A stretch of DNA of 64,000 bases, from contig NZ_CP018076.1 of assembly GCF_001886735.1 (NCBI RefSeq), positions 248,001 to 312,000 of the forward strand, read 5' to 3'. The notes beneath the pieces were generated by a model. That model searched no databases. It saw only the letters and a program-made list of their open reading frames with translations, and was not told the DNA's origin. Shown here one piece after another: positions 8,715-17,296 of this stretch. Each line of letters starts with the position of its first letter. Position 1 is the stretch's first letter. Source of the stretch: Sulfitobacter alexandrii (GTDB taxonomy: Bacteria > Pseudomonadota > Alphaproteobacteria > Rhodobacterales > Rhodobacteraceae). The position numbers and the translations under genes were made by a program.

Positions 8715-10106
8715 TCAGGCGAAAACGCGTCCCAGCGCACCATCGACCGCGTCGACGATCTGGTCGATATCGTCCTTCTTCGCGATCAGCGCGGGCGAGA
8801 AGCACAGCGTGTTGTTCTTGCCGGGCAGCGAACGGTTGGTCGCGCCGATGATGACACCTTGTCCCATGCAGTCGGCCACCACCTGCTGCACCAGCTTTTC
8901 CGCCACCGGTTCGCGGCTGCTACGGTCGGCGACCAGTTCGGCACCAAGGAACAGCCCCTTGCCGCGGACCTGTCCGATCACGGCGTGCTTGTCGGCGAGC
9001 GCGTGCAGCGCGTCCAGCATGTAGTGCCCCATGTCGGTCGTGTTCTGCAGCAGGTTCTCTTCCTCGATGATCTTCATGTTCTCGATGCCGGCGGTCGGCC
9101 CGGCGGTGCAGCCGCCGAAGGTCGAGATGTCGCGGAAGTAGTTCAGCGGATCGGTGGCATCGTCCTTGAACATGTCGAACACCTCCTCGGTGGTGACAAG
9201 GCAGGCAATCGCCGCGTAGCCAGACGCGACGCCCTTGGCCATGGTCACCATGTCCGGCTTGATGCCGTAGTGCTGGTAGCCGAACCAGGTGCCGGTGCGC
9301 CCGACGCCGCAGACCACTTCGTCGATGTGCAGCAGCACGTCATACTTCTTGCAGATCTCCTGAACACGCTCCCAATAGCCTTCGGGGGGCGTGATCACGC
9401 CGCCTCCGGCGGTCACCGGCTCCAGACACAGGCCGCCCACGGTGTCCGGGCCCTCGGCCAGGATCACCTTTTCGATCTGGTCGGCTGCCCAGACGCCGTA
9501 GTTCTCCTGCGGTGCGCCATCCTGTTCAAAGCTGCGATACTCGAGGCAATGCGGCACACGCACGAACCCGTCCGTGAAGGGGCCGTACTGCGCATTGCGT
9601 TCGTCCTGACCGCCGGCGGACAGGCAGCTGATCGTCGTACCGTGATAGTCGCGATCACGGTACAGGATCTTGTGCTTCTTGCCGCCATAGCGCTTGTGCG
9701 CGATCTGGCGCACCATCTTGAAGCCCTTCTCGTTCGCTTCCGAGCCGGAGTTGCAGTAATAGACGCGGCTCATGCCGGGCATCTTGTCGATCAGCATCTC
9801 GGCAAAATTCGAGCCGGGGATCGACCCGGCGGAGCCGGCGAAGTAGTTGAGCTTGATCAGTTGGTCACGGACCGCATTGGCGATGCGTTCGCGGCCATAG
9901 CCCACGTTGACGGTCCAGACGCCGCCCGACACGGCATCGATATGTTCCTTGCCCTTCTGGTCCCAGACGCGCATCCCCTTGCCTTCGACGATGATCCGGG
10001 GGTCGGTCGTCTCGTAGGGCTTGTGCTGGCTCAGGTGGTGCCAGATGTGCGCGCGGTCCGCTTCGACAACGCGGGAGATATCGTTTTCGTTGAAATTGCC
10101 GTCCAT
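8715..10106 (-). CDS. tpa: Taurine--pyruvate aminotransferase
   Basis: 463-residue class-III, PLP-dependent aminotransferase. It moves the amino group of taurine to pyruvate, giving sulfoacetaldehyde (the Xsc substrate) and alanine. Seen: NSGSEANEKGFKMVRQ at ~121-136, a conserved DEVVCGVGRTG (D of the DEV pair contacts the PLP ring nitrogen), and Schiff-base lysine K291 in TMAKGVASGYAA. The N-terminus (NENDISRVVEADRAHIWHHL) is typical of Tpa rather than of omega-amino-acid:pyruvate transaminases. It is monocistronic with a terminator, and putative TauR boxes lie 94 bp upstream. Confidence 0.93.
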   Translation of the reverse strand: MDGNFNENDISRVVEADRAHIWHHLSQHKPYETTDPRIIVEGKGMRVWDQKGKEHIDAVSGGVWTVNVGYGRERIANAVRDQLIKLNYFAGSAGSIPGSNFAEMLIDKMPGMSRVYYCNSGSEANEKGFKMVRQIAHKRYGGKKHKILYRDRDYHGTTISCLSAGGQDERNAQYGPFTDGFVRVPHCLEYRSFEQDGAPQENYGVWAADQIEKVILAEGPDTVGGLCLEPVTAGGGVITPPEGYWERVQEICKKYDVLLHIDEVVCGVGRTGTWFGYQHYGIKPDMVTMAKGVASGYAAIACLVTTEEVFDMFKDDATDPLNYFRDISTFGGCTAGPTAGIENMKIIEEENLLQNTTDMGHYMLDALHALADKHAVIGQVRGKGLFLGAELVADRSSREPVAEKLVQQVVADCMGQGVIIGATNRSLPGKNNTLCFSPALIAKKDDIDQIVDAVDGALGRVFA

Positions 10107-10199
10107 GGGTCAGACCTTTCGTCGCTGGGAGAGCGGAATGAAATCGCGGCGGTTCACGCCACGTCTGCCCAACTCTCTGCGGCTTGAGCGCAGAATCAA

Positions 10200-10232
10200 G
10201 TAGGGCCAGAACCTCTCCATTGGTAGCGCCAG
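10200..10232 (-). promoter_or_regulatory. Putative TauR operator of tpa (two direct repeats, 23-bp period)
   Basis: On the minus strand, CTGGCGCTAC (10232-10223) and CTGGCCCTAC (10209-10200) differ from each other at one position and start 23 bp apart. They match the Rhodobacter TauR half-site at 7 and 8 of 10 positions. Spacing is identical to the xsc and tauA pairs. Regulation by TauR is inferred. Confidence 0.6.
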
Positions 10233-10260
10233 AATTTCGGCGTGTCTAATGGGGCAGAGG

Positions 10261-11604
10261 TCAGAAGATGAAATCCGAGGCGTCCAGGTCGCCGAGGTCG
10301 GTGCCGGTGAGGGTAATGGTGCTGCCCTCGCCGGTGTCGATCACCGCGTCCGTGCCAACCTGGAAAAGGTGATTGTCGTGCAGATCCGCGAAACTGGTGA
10401 TGGCAGTAACGCCACTGAGGTCGATGCGCTCGAAAGGGTTCAGAGCCTCGAAATCGGCGATCGTGTCCTGCCCGAAACCGTCTGCAAAGATAAAGGTGTC
10501 GGCATTGTATCCGCCGATCAGGCTGTCGTTCCCAAGCCCTCCGTCAAGCCTGTCGAACCCCGCATCGCCGGAAAGAAAATCGTTCCCGTCATTGCCTTCC
10601 AACGTATCGTGACCGGTGCCGCCAAAAATGCGGTCATTGCCATCATTCCCGGACACCAGATCATTGCCCTGCTGGCCGAACAGCGCGTCGTCAGAACCGA
10701 GCCCCTCGATGCTGTCCTCGCCGGTGCCACCGTACAGACGGTCAGAACCGACGGATCCTTCGAGGACGTCATTCCCGTCCTCGCCAAAAAGCCAATCGGC
10801 GTTGCCCCCGCCACGCAGGGTGTCGTTGCCGGTGCCGCCGTACAGGGTGTCGAAACCGAAAGCGCCTGTCAGAATGTCGTTGCCTGCACCGCCATGCAGC
10901 CGGTCATTCCCGGAACCGCCGCTCAACCCGTCATGGTCATTTCCGCCGTGCAGGACATCGTTGCCACTTCCGCCCTGAAGGTTGTCGCGCCAGTGGCCGC
11001 CGAAAAGCACATCGTCCCCGCTGAAGCCGCGCAGGTAATCGTTGTTGGCGCCGCCGTAGAGCGTGTCGTCGCCGTTAGAGCCATCAAGCCTGTCGACGCC
11101 ACCGTTGCCGTAGATCACCGTTCCAGTCTGATAGCCCCAGATTATTTCGCCGTACATGCCGCCCATGATCGTGATGGACTGTGGGTCGGGGAGGTGGTCG
11201 TAAAGCGCCCCCTGATATCTGATGTAGTCCATCGAGGCATTCAGAACGATATCCTCAACCCGCAGCAGGTCTACAAGCCCGTCGAAGCGGGCATCGCCTG
11301 TCAGGGTAAGTGCGTCATCCAGCGCCTGTGCGACCTCTGCCGCATCCCAATTCATGCCTGTCATGTTCGAGGCGACAGCAGAAAGATCGGTCTCGAGATA
11401 GTCAATTTGGGTGACGGTTCCTGAAACCGGCCAGCCGGCATCATCGAAAACCAGATCTGTTCCGATGACGCGGATCGCCCGTTCCCCCTCCATCGTCGGC
11501 AGGAACATGAACTGATCGGGCGTATCGGGGTCTGACACCAGCTGGTGCCCGCCTGGTATCCAGTCGCTGAACTGGTGATAGCTGTTGCCGGAGAATATGA
11601 CCAT
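10261..11604 (-). CDS. RTX calcium-binding repeat protein, probable type I secretion substrate
   Basis: 447 residues. The first ~160 have no domain I recognise. From about residue 165 to 395 there are many nonapeptide RTX repeats of the GGxGxDxLx type (for example [18 protein letters not shown]), which fold into a calcium-binding beta roll. The C-terminal ~60 residues ([19 protein letters not shown], ending in ASDFIF) resemble the uncleaved C-terminal signal of type I secreted proteins. No N-terminal signal peptide is present, consistent with that route. ATG at 11604 is the start. It lies in the taurine locus between tpa and tauA, on the tpa strand but 154 bp from it, and nothing in it suggests a taurine function. 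Its role (adhesin, S-layer-like or bacteriocin-like) is unknown. No type I secretion gene is in the window. Confidence 0.8.
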   Translation of the reverse strand: MVIFSGNSYHQFSDWIPGGHQLVSDPDTPDQFMFLPTMEGERAIRVIGTDLVFDDAGWPVSGTVTQIDYLETDLSAVASNMTGMNWDAAEVAQALDDALTLTGDARFDGLVDLLRVEDIVLNASMDYIRYQGALYDHLPDPQSITIMGGMYGEIIWGYQTGTVIYGNGGVDRLDGSNGDDTLYGGANNDYLRGFSGDDVLFGGHWRDNLQGGSGNDVLHGGNDHDGLSGGSGNDRLHGGAGNDILTGAFGFDTLYGGTGNDTLRGGGNADWLFGEDGNDVLEGSVGSDRLYGGTGEDSIEGLGSDDALFGQQGNDLVSGNDGNDRIFGGTGHDTLEGNDGNDFLSGDAGFDRLDGGLGNDSLIGGYNADTFIFADGFGQDTIADFEALNPFERIDLSGVTAITSFADLHDNHLFQVGTDAVIDTGEGSTITLTGTDLGDLDASDFIF

Positions 11605-12034
11605 TTTTCTGGCCTTTCAGGCTGCGGAGCAGTTCTGTTGAACGAGATCAGGTTAAGAGGTGCGTCCTCCGAGGTCAAATCAAGCGGTCGCGTGCGACAA
11701 GATGTGCAATCTGGACTCATGCAGTGCCGGCGGTTGGACGTTTGATCTGGCGGTTTTCGCCCACAGGATCATCGCCCATGACACGGGGGTTTCCGAAATT
11801 GCGAATGGCGAAATCGAGTTTGCTGAATTGATTGCCCGGTTTCGCCCAAGCAAAAGTCACCTGCCGTGGAAGAGAAACGGAAGAGGCGGGAAAACAAGCA
11901 AAAATTCCGTTTTGAAGCGATGCATCCCTTGCATTTTTCCGCAGGATGACGCCCAAATCGGACCTGCTAGCCAATTCCACACACGCCAAAGACGGGCAGC
12001 CAATGTCCGCTTCGGATACCAAAGGGAGACTACA
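11605..12034. other. 430-bp non-coding region between the RTX gene and tauA
   Basis: No convincing coding sequence. It holds the divergent control regions of the RTX gene (minus) and tauABC (plus), including the TGG-box pair at 11711-11743 and a purine-rich GGGAG ribosome-binding site just before the tauA ATG. If transcription starts near the boxes, tauA has a leader of roughly 240 nt. Confidence 0.6.
11711..11743 (+). promoter_or_regulatory. Putative TauR operator of tauABC (two direct repeats, 23-bp period)
   Basis: CTGGACTCAT (11711-11720) matches the TauR half-site at 8 of 10 positions. TTGGACGTTT (11734-11743) keeps the TGGAC core. They start exactly 23 bp apart, in the direction of tauA. 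The pair lies 292 bp before the tauA start, farther than at xsc and tpa, and could also influence the divergent RTX gene. Confidence 0.5.
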
Positions 12035-13054
12035 ATGATCCATAAGACCACAACCAGCTTTGTCGCTGCCGCCGTCATGGCGATGACCGGCCAGGCCGCT
12101 CTGGCCGATGCGCATTCCGGCGAGATCACGGTCGCCTACTTCCTCGAATGGCCGATGCCGATGCTGGCGGCCAAGGCGTCCGGCGCCTACGAGGAAGCGC
12201 TGGGCAAGAAGATTAACTGGGTGTCGTTCGAGACCGGCACCGCGATGTCCGCCGCGATGGCGTCGGGTGACGTGCAGATCTCGGTCAGCCAGGGCGTGCC
12301 CCCCTTCGTGGTCGCGGCCTCCGGCGGGCAGGACATCCAGGTGGTCGATGTCGCCGTGTCCTATTCCGACAATGACAACTGCGTGGTGAAGTCCGATCTG
12401 GAAATCACCAAGGACAGCGCCTCCGAACTCGCCGGCAAGAAGGTCGCGGTGCCGCTTGGCACGGCCGCGCATTACGGCTTCCTGCGCCAGATGGACCACT
12501 TCGGCGTGCCGCTGGACAGCCTGCAGATCGTCGACATGGCGCCGCCGGAAGGTGCCGCCGCGCTGAGCCAGGGTGCCGTGGACTTCGCCTGCGGCTACGG
12601 CGGTGGCCTGACCCGCATGAAGGAATACGGCAACGTGCTGCTGACAGGCGACGAGAAGGAAGAACTGGGCATCCTGGTGTTCGACGTGACCTCGGTGCCT
12701 GCGTCCTATGCCGCTGAAAACGGCGAGGAACTGGCGAAGTTCCTGCAGGTCACCGCGGAAGCCAACGCGCAATGGGCGGCGGATCCCAGTGACGAGATGC
12801 TGGGCCAGATCGCCGAGCAGTCGGGCATGGACCTTGAGGCGGCCCGCGCGGCGATCTCGACCTTCAAGTTCCCGACCGTCGAAGAGCAGCTTTCCGAGCG
12901 CTGGCTGGGCGGCAACGCGGCCACCTTCATGAAAGGCGTTGCCGAAGTCTTCGTAGAGGCGGGTTCGATCGACTCCGCGCTGGACAGCTACGAAGGTGCC
13001 GTCAACACCGCCCCGCTCGAAGCGGCGCAGGAAATGATGAACAGCGGTTCCTGA
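12035..13054 (+). CDS. tauA: Taurine ABC transporter, periplasmic binding protein
   Basis: 339 residues from ATG at 12035, preceded by GGGAG. The Sec signal peptide is at residues ~1-25 (SFVAAAVMAMTGQAALADA), with cleavage predicted after the A-x-A near residue 25. The mature protein is an NMT1/TauA-like periplasmic binding protein that begins GEITVAYFLEWPMPMLAAK and contains VAVPLGTAAHYGFLRQ at ~145-160. Translation from an earlier in-frame codon would bury the signal peptide. It forms an operon with tauB (115 bp downstream) and tauC. It binds taurine or related sulfonates in the periplasm for delivery to TauBC. Confidence 0.92.
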   Translation: MIHKTTTSFVAAAVMAMTGQAALADAHSGEITVAYFLEWPMPMLAAKASGAYEEALGKKINWVSFETGTAMSAAMASGDVQISVSQGVPPFVVAASGGQDIQVVDVAVSYSDNDNCVVKSDLEITKDSASELAGKKVAVPLGTAAHYGFLRQMDHFGVPLDSLQIVDMAPPEGAAALSQGAVDFACGYGGGLTRMKEYGNVLLTGDEKEELGILVFDVTSVPASYAAENGEELAKFLQVTAEANAQWAADPSDEMLGQIAEQSGMDLEAARAAISTFKFPTVEEQLSERWLGGNAATFMKGVAEVFVEAGSIDSALDSYEGAVNTAPLEAAQEMMNSGS

Positions 13055-13169
13055 TCCACAAGAGCCGGCGCGGTACAGGATGTGCCGCGCCGGCCTGCGC
13101 TTGAATTCATGTAACTGAGGCGGGCGCCGACCCGCCCCATTGCCCCGACGTGGGCAGAAGGCCGATACC

Positions 13170-13976
13170 ATGAGCGGACTTTCCATCGAAAACCTTTCCA
13201 TGCGCTTCGACCTGCCGGGCGGCGGTCATGTCCAGGCGCTCCAGGACGTGTCTCTCGAGCTCCAGGAGGGTGAGCTGCTGAGCGTGCTGGGCCCCTCGGG
13301 CTGCGGAAAGACCACCCTGCTGAACATCGTGGCAGGGTTTCTCGCCCCGACGGGCGGCAAGATGACCCTGAACGGGCACAAGATCACCGGACCGGATGCC
13401 GAGCGCGGCATGGTGTTCCAGCAGGGGGCCTTGTTCGAATGGATGTCGGTGCGCGAAAACGTCGGCTTTGGCCCGTCGATGAAGGGGATGCCGAAAAAGG
13501 AGAAGGCCGAGACGGTGAACCACCTGCTCGACGTCGTCGGCCTCAAGGATTTCAAGGAAAAGGCGGTCTACGAGCTGTCGGGCGGGATGCAGCAGCGCGT
13601 TGCGCTGGCACGGTGCCTTGCCAACGACCCGGATGTCATCCTGATGGACGAACCATTGGGCGCGCTTGACGCCCTGACCCGTGAAAAGATGCAGAGCCTC
13701 GTGCTCAAGCTGTGGAAGGAAACCGGCAAGACCATCATCCTCATCACCCACTCCGTCGAGGAAGCCCTGCTGTTGGGAGAGCGGTTGATCGTCATGGCGC
13801 CACGGCCCGGTCGGATCCACAAGGAATATCGCCTGCCCTTTGCCGAGCTGGGTGTGAATGCCGACCTCCGGCAGGTCAAGAAACACGAGGAGTTCGCGCC
13901 CCGTCGCGAAGAGATCCTCAACATGATCTGGGACATGGAAGAAGAGATCATGGGCACCAAGGAGAACGCGGCATGA
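13170..13976 (+). CDS. tauB: Taurine ABC transporter, ATP-binding protein
   Basis: 268 residues from ATG at 13170. Walker A is GPSGCGKTT (~45-53), the Q-loop region VFQQGALFEWMSV (~88-100), the ABC signature LSGGMQQR (~140-147), Walker B VILMDEPLGALD (~160-171) and the switch histidine lies in TIILITHSVEEAL. It belongs to the nitrate/taurine/aliphatic-sulfonate importer ATPases (TauB/SsuB/NrtD). The stop overlaps the tauC start in an ATGA arrangement, indicating translational coupling. Cytoplasmic; powers taurine uptake. Confidence 0.94.
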   Translation: MSGLSIENLSMRFDLPGGGHVQALQDVSLELQEGELLSVLGPSGCGKTTLLNIVAGFLAPTGGKMTLNGHKITGPDAERGMVFQQGALFEWMSVRENVGFGPSMKGMPKKEKAETVNHLLDVVGLKDFKEKAVYELSGGMQQRVALARCLANDPDVILMDEPLGALDALTREKMQSLVLKLWKETGKTIILITHSVEEALLLGERLIVMAPRPGRIHKEYRLPFAELGVNADLRQVKKHEEFAPRREEILNMIWDMEEEIMGTKENAA

Positions 13977-15247
13977 GCGGTATCTTCTTCCTGCTGATCT
14001 ACATCGCCATCTTCGTCGTCAGTGCGTTGCTGGTGACAAAGGTGCTGCACAAGGCAACCAGCGATTACACGTCGCTCAAGACCGTGAAATTCGGCGACGA
14101 AAGCGCGGTCCGGCCGAACCGCATCGCCGGTGTCGTATCGGTTCTGACCATCTTCGTGATGTGGGGTGTCTTCACCGGGTCCAACCTGCTGCCGTCCTTC
14201 CTGCACGCGCCCGGCCCCTTCGTCGGCACCACCACCTTCACCTATACGGCGCAGGCGCCGGGACAGGGGACGGACGATGCGACCGTGACCGTCGTGGTCC
14301 ACCCGCGCGGCGAACCCGCGGACACGCCCGAGGTCGAACCGGGCGACGGTTTCGCCAAGAACGATGCCACGACCATCGCGCAATGGCGCAGCGGGCTGAT
14401 CCGCGTCGATGCCAACGACGAGATCAGCAAGAGCGACGGCGCCGAGGTGATCGCCATCGATGGTCAGGAAATCGCCCCCGGCGGTACGGTGCAGACGGCG
14501 AACGGGTCGGTCACCCTGTCCGACAAGGGCACGCCGAACTTCCAGCCGTCTCGCGGCTGGCAGATGGAACCGCTGTACCTACCGGCGCCGGAAGAAGTCT
14601 GGACCCGGACCTTGCAGATCATGGACGAGGGGTTCCGCAACTTCACCCTGCTGGAACACCTCGGTTATTCCCTGTTCCGCGTCATCGTCGGCTTCCTGCT
14701 GGGGGCGCTGGTCGGCATCCCGCTGGGCTACGCCATGGGGCTGAGCAACTGGTTCCGCGGCTGGTTCGATCCGATCGTGGAATTCATGCGCCCCGTGCCG
14801 CCGCTGGCCCTGATCCCGCTGGTCATCATCTGGGCGGGGATCGGCGAGGCGGGCAAGATCATCCTTCTGTTCCTCGCGGCGCTCTGGATCATGGCGATCG
14901 CGGCGCGGTCGGGGGTTTCCGGCGTCAAGATATCCAAGGTGCACGCCGCCTATTCGCTGGGCGCGAGCAAATGGCAGGTCATGCGACATGTGATCATTCC
15001 GAATTCCCTGCCCGAGATATTCACCGGCGCACGGGTCGCCATGGGGGTCTGCTGGGGCACCGTCGTCGCGGCGGAACTCGTCGCTGCAGAACAGGGTGCG
15101 GGGATGATGATCATGACGGCATCCAAGTTCCAGAACACCGACATCGTCATCATGGGGATCATCCTGATCGGCGTGATTGGCTTTGGCATCGACATGCTGA
15201 TGCGTGCGGCCGAACGCTTTCTCGTGCCTTGGAAGGGCAAGGGCTGA
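13973..15247 (+). CDS. tauC: Taurine ABC transporter permease with N-terminal extension and periplasmic insertion
   Basis: 424 residues, against about 275 for enteric TauC. The C-terminal ~230 residues are a normal BPD_transp_1 permease, with the EAA-type loop AAYSLGASKWQVMRHVIIPNSLPE near 323-347. The N-terminal part has two membrane segments (~4-24 and ~50-69). About 110 extra residues follow, between the first LLPSFLHAPGP junction and a second LYLPAPEEVW junction. That insert is rich in Gly, Asp and Thr, has no membrane segment and is predicted periplasmic. The start ATG at 13973 overlaps the tauB stop, so the extension is not a start-site error. The core function is clear; the role of the insertion is unknown. 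A strong bidirectional terminator follows. Confidence 0.9.
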   Translation: MSGIFFLLIYIAIFVVSALLVTKVLHKATSDYTSLKTVKFGDESAVRPNRIAGVVSVLTIFVMWGVFTGSNLLPSFLHAPGPFVGTTTFTYTAQAPGQGTDDATVTVVVHPRGEPADTPEVEPGDGFAKNDATTIAQWRSGLIRVDANDEISKSDGAEVIAIDGQEIAPGGTVQTANGSVTLSDKGTPNFQPSRGWQMEPLYLPAPEEVWTRTLQIMDEGFRNFTLLEHLGYSLFRVIVGFLLGALVGIPLGYAMGLSNWFRGWFDPIVEFMRPVPPLALIPLVIIWAGIGEAGKIILLFLAALWIMAIAARSGVSGVKISKVHAAYSLGASKWQVMRHVIIPNSLPEIFTGARVAMGVCWGTVVAAELVAAEQGAGMMIMTASKFQNTDIVIMGIILIGVIGFGIDMLMRAAERFLVPWKGKG

Positions 15248-15276
15248 GCCGAACCGGCCATCCACTTTTGCCACAG

Positions 15277-15310
15277 AAAAAGGGCCGGAGACTGCCAGTC
15301 TCCGGCCCTT
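15277..15310. terminator. Bidirectional terminator between tauC and the cytochrome c gene
   Basis: A 13-bp perfect stem, AGGGCCGGAGACT with AGTCTCCGGCCCT, and a 3-nt GCC loop. It is flanked by AAAA on the left, so it terminates the minus-strand cytochrome gene well and probably also tauABC. Confidence 0.85.
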
Positions 15311-15388
15311 CTTGTACGTTTGGCTCAGGTCAGGCTGTCGAGGGCGCACCCGTTTCGACACACATCAGATCAGGCACACCCGGTGGCT

Positions 15389-17185
15389 TCACTTCGGCAA
15401 GGGCGGCTGCGACGCGAACCAGGCCGCGACGTCGGCGCGCTGGTCTTCGGTCATCGCCTTGGCGTAGCGATGCATCGGGTTGAGACCCGGCAGCGGCAGG
15501 CTGGAGTCGCGCGCGAAGTAATCCAGACGGCTGTTCAGGTAACCGACGTTCTGGCCCTGAAGGCGGGGCGCCAGCGGCAATCCATCCCGGCCGGGCCTGC
15601 CGTGACAGGTGACGCAGGCGGGGACTCCTGCCAGTTCCAGACCGTTCCGGGCGATCTCCGCGCCGGCAGCGGCGCGGCCTGCATCCACGTCTCCGGGCGA
15701 CGGGATCGGGGGCAGGGTTTCGAAATAGGCGGCCAGATCCGCCATGTCGTCATAGTCCAGCCGCTGGGTGACCTGAAACATCTTGTCGTTCTTGCGTGTC
15801 TGCGTGTGGAACGCCTCGAGCTGGTGATGGACGTAGCGCGACGTCTGAAGCGTGAGGTTCGGGGTCTGCCCCGAACTGCTGCCCGTCGCCGCATCGCCGT
15901 GACATTCGCTGCAAACCTGCGCAACCAGCCCGCGCGCGTTGTCGAGGTCGGCCTCGCGTGCCGGCGGGGCGGGGATCTGGCCGGACGGCAGGCTGGCGAG
16001 GTAGGTGGCGACCGCAGTCCGTTCTTCTTCGCTCAGTCCGCTCGCCTCGTGCGGCATCGGATTGTAGAGCCCCGAAGCGCCGCGTTCGGACATGGCGAAG
16101 GCGTCGAGCTGCTGTTTCAGGTAGGGCGCATTCTGGCCGGTCAGAGCCGGGATTTCAAAGACGCCTTTCTCCGTCCGCGGAGTCTGGTGGCAGACGAAGC
16201 AAGGGGCGACCGCCAGCTCGGGGTGCCCGCCCTCCACGATCTTCTTGCCGGTCTCCAGAAGCGCGGTCTGCAGCGTTTCGGGGCGGGTGCCTTCCTTGTC
16301 GGGCAGCCCGTCGTAATAGCGACCCAGTGCGGTGATCTGGTCCCCGGTGAGACCCGATGCGACGACCTTCATGATACCGCTGTGCCTGCGACCGCTGGCA
16401 TAGGCGCGCAAGCTGTCCGAGATGTAATTTGCCGACAGCACCGTGAGGTTGGGCGCGCGGCCTTCGGTCGGGCTGCCGCTGCCGTCCACACCATGGCAGG
16501 CGGCGCAGCGTTCCACCGGCACACCGGTTGCGGCAATGTCGGCCCATTCGGTCGCGGGCGTTGCGTAAAGGTACTCGTCCATCGGCGGGGCCTTGATCCC
16601 CGTGTCGCTTTCCAACAGCGGACCTTCCGCCACGTAGGGCATGCGCGGGGCCTCGACGTCCGGTCCGGCAACGAGGCGGGTGTAGGTGGCGCCGTCCATC
16701 CCGGGAAGTTGCCGCAGAAACGCGACAACCGACCAGATTTCATCGAGATTGCGGTCGGATGGCCACGCCGGCATCGCGCTGAAACGCACGCCGTTGCGCA
16801 GGATGACGTAAAGCTCGGCGTCGCTGAACTGGCCCACCACCGCTGGAAGGTGCTGTGGCCGGGGCCGCATGGACAGCGCCACAGGGCTTTGTCCCAGTTC
16901 CGGTCCGCCGTGGCATTTCGAACAGACGTTTTCGTAGTGCTGCGCCCCGAGGGCGATGCGACCGGGGCTGTCGAGATCCGCCGGCGGCTCCTGGTCCGCG
17001 CGGGTCGCGACTGCGCGCTTGAAGACGGTGTGCAAAAGATCGGTGGTGATCGCCCAGTGCGGAGGACGGGCGGAAACGGTCGGCAGCCCCAGTGCGATGA
17101 CCACCGCCGCGATGGCCGCGCCGGCAGCGGCAAGACCGACCAGTGCCAGGATCAGTTTCTTGACGGATATCTTTGAACTCAACAT
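15389..17185 (-). CDS. Membrane-anchored pentahaem cytochrome c
   Basis: 598 residues from ATG at 17185; an in-frame GTG at 17194 is the alternative. One N-terminal membrane helix (~8-33) anchors it. Five CXXCH haem-attachment motifs lie at about residues 88 (CSKCH), 227 (CAACH), 329 (CFVCH), 425 (CSECH) and 524 (CVTCH). Their spacing of roughly 100-140 residues suggests five tandem class-I cytochrome c domains, the later ones resembling cytochrome c4/c553 units (GQNAPYLKQQLDAF, PNPMPHEASGL-type methionine loops). It would be an electron carrier in the periplasm. The partner is not identified. It is next to tauABC but convergent with it across a shared terminator, so a taurine link is only positional. 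Confidence 0.82.
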   Translation of the reverse strand: MLSSKISVKKLILALVGLAAAGAAIAAVVIALGLPTVSARPPHWAITTDLLHTVFKRAVATRADQEPPADLDSPGRIALGAQHYENVCSKCHGGPELGQSPVALSMRPRPQHLPAVVGQFSDAELYVILRNGVRFSAMPAWPSDRNLDEIWSVVAFLRQLPGMDGATYTRLVAGPDVEAPRMPYVAEGPLLESDTGIKAPPMDEYLYATPATEWADIAATGVPVERCAACHGVDGSGSPTEGRAPNLTVLSANYISDSLRAYASGRRHSGIMKVVASGLTGDQITALGRYYDGLPDKEGTRPETLQTALLETGKKIVEGGHPELAVAPCFVCHQTPRTEKGVFEIPALTGQNAPYLKQQLDAFAMSERGASGLYNPMPHEASGLSEEERTAVATYLASLPSGQIPAPPAREADLDNARGLVAQVCSECHGDAATGSSSGQTPNLTLQTSRYVHHQLEAFHTQTRKNDKMFQVTQRLDYDDMADLAAYFETLPPIPSPGDVDAGRAAAGAEIARNGLELAGVPACVTCHGRPGRDGLPLAPRLQGQNVGYLNSRLDYFARDSSLPLPGLNPMHRYAKAMTEDQRADVAAWFASQPPLPK

Positions 17186-17296
17186 GGCAACCACCCATCA
17201 CAACCCGATGACGAAGGTTGAGCTAGAACGATCGCCACCGTTGCACAGGGCGCTGCCGGAAAATCGTGCCTCGGCCCGGTGCGCCGGACCCGGCGG

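Noticed and set aside
10410..11100. Repetitive sequence that could be mistaken for a CRISPR or DNA tandem repeat
   Set aside because: Period is about 27 bp with variable bases and translates as RTX nonapeptides; no conserved direct repeats with unique spacers.
11958..11967. TCGGACCTGC close to tauA as a TauR box
   Set aside because: Only about 6 of 10 matches, and no partner box at 22-23 bp on either side.
11660..12034. 125-codon N-terminal extension of TauA
   Set aside because: It would place the clear signal peptide in the interior of the protein; ATG at 12035 has a good ribosome-binding site.
13712..13972. N-terminal extension of TauC into tauB
   Set aside because: In-frame but overlaps tauB out of frame by 260 bases; the ATGA junction at 13973 is the natural start.
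17186..17194. GTG start nine bases upstream of the pentahaem cytochrome ATG
   Set aside because: Adds three residues only, with no better ribosome-binding site; ATG at 17185 is preferred, though the difference is trivial.
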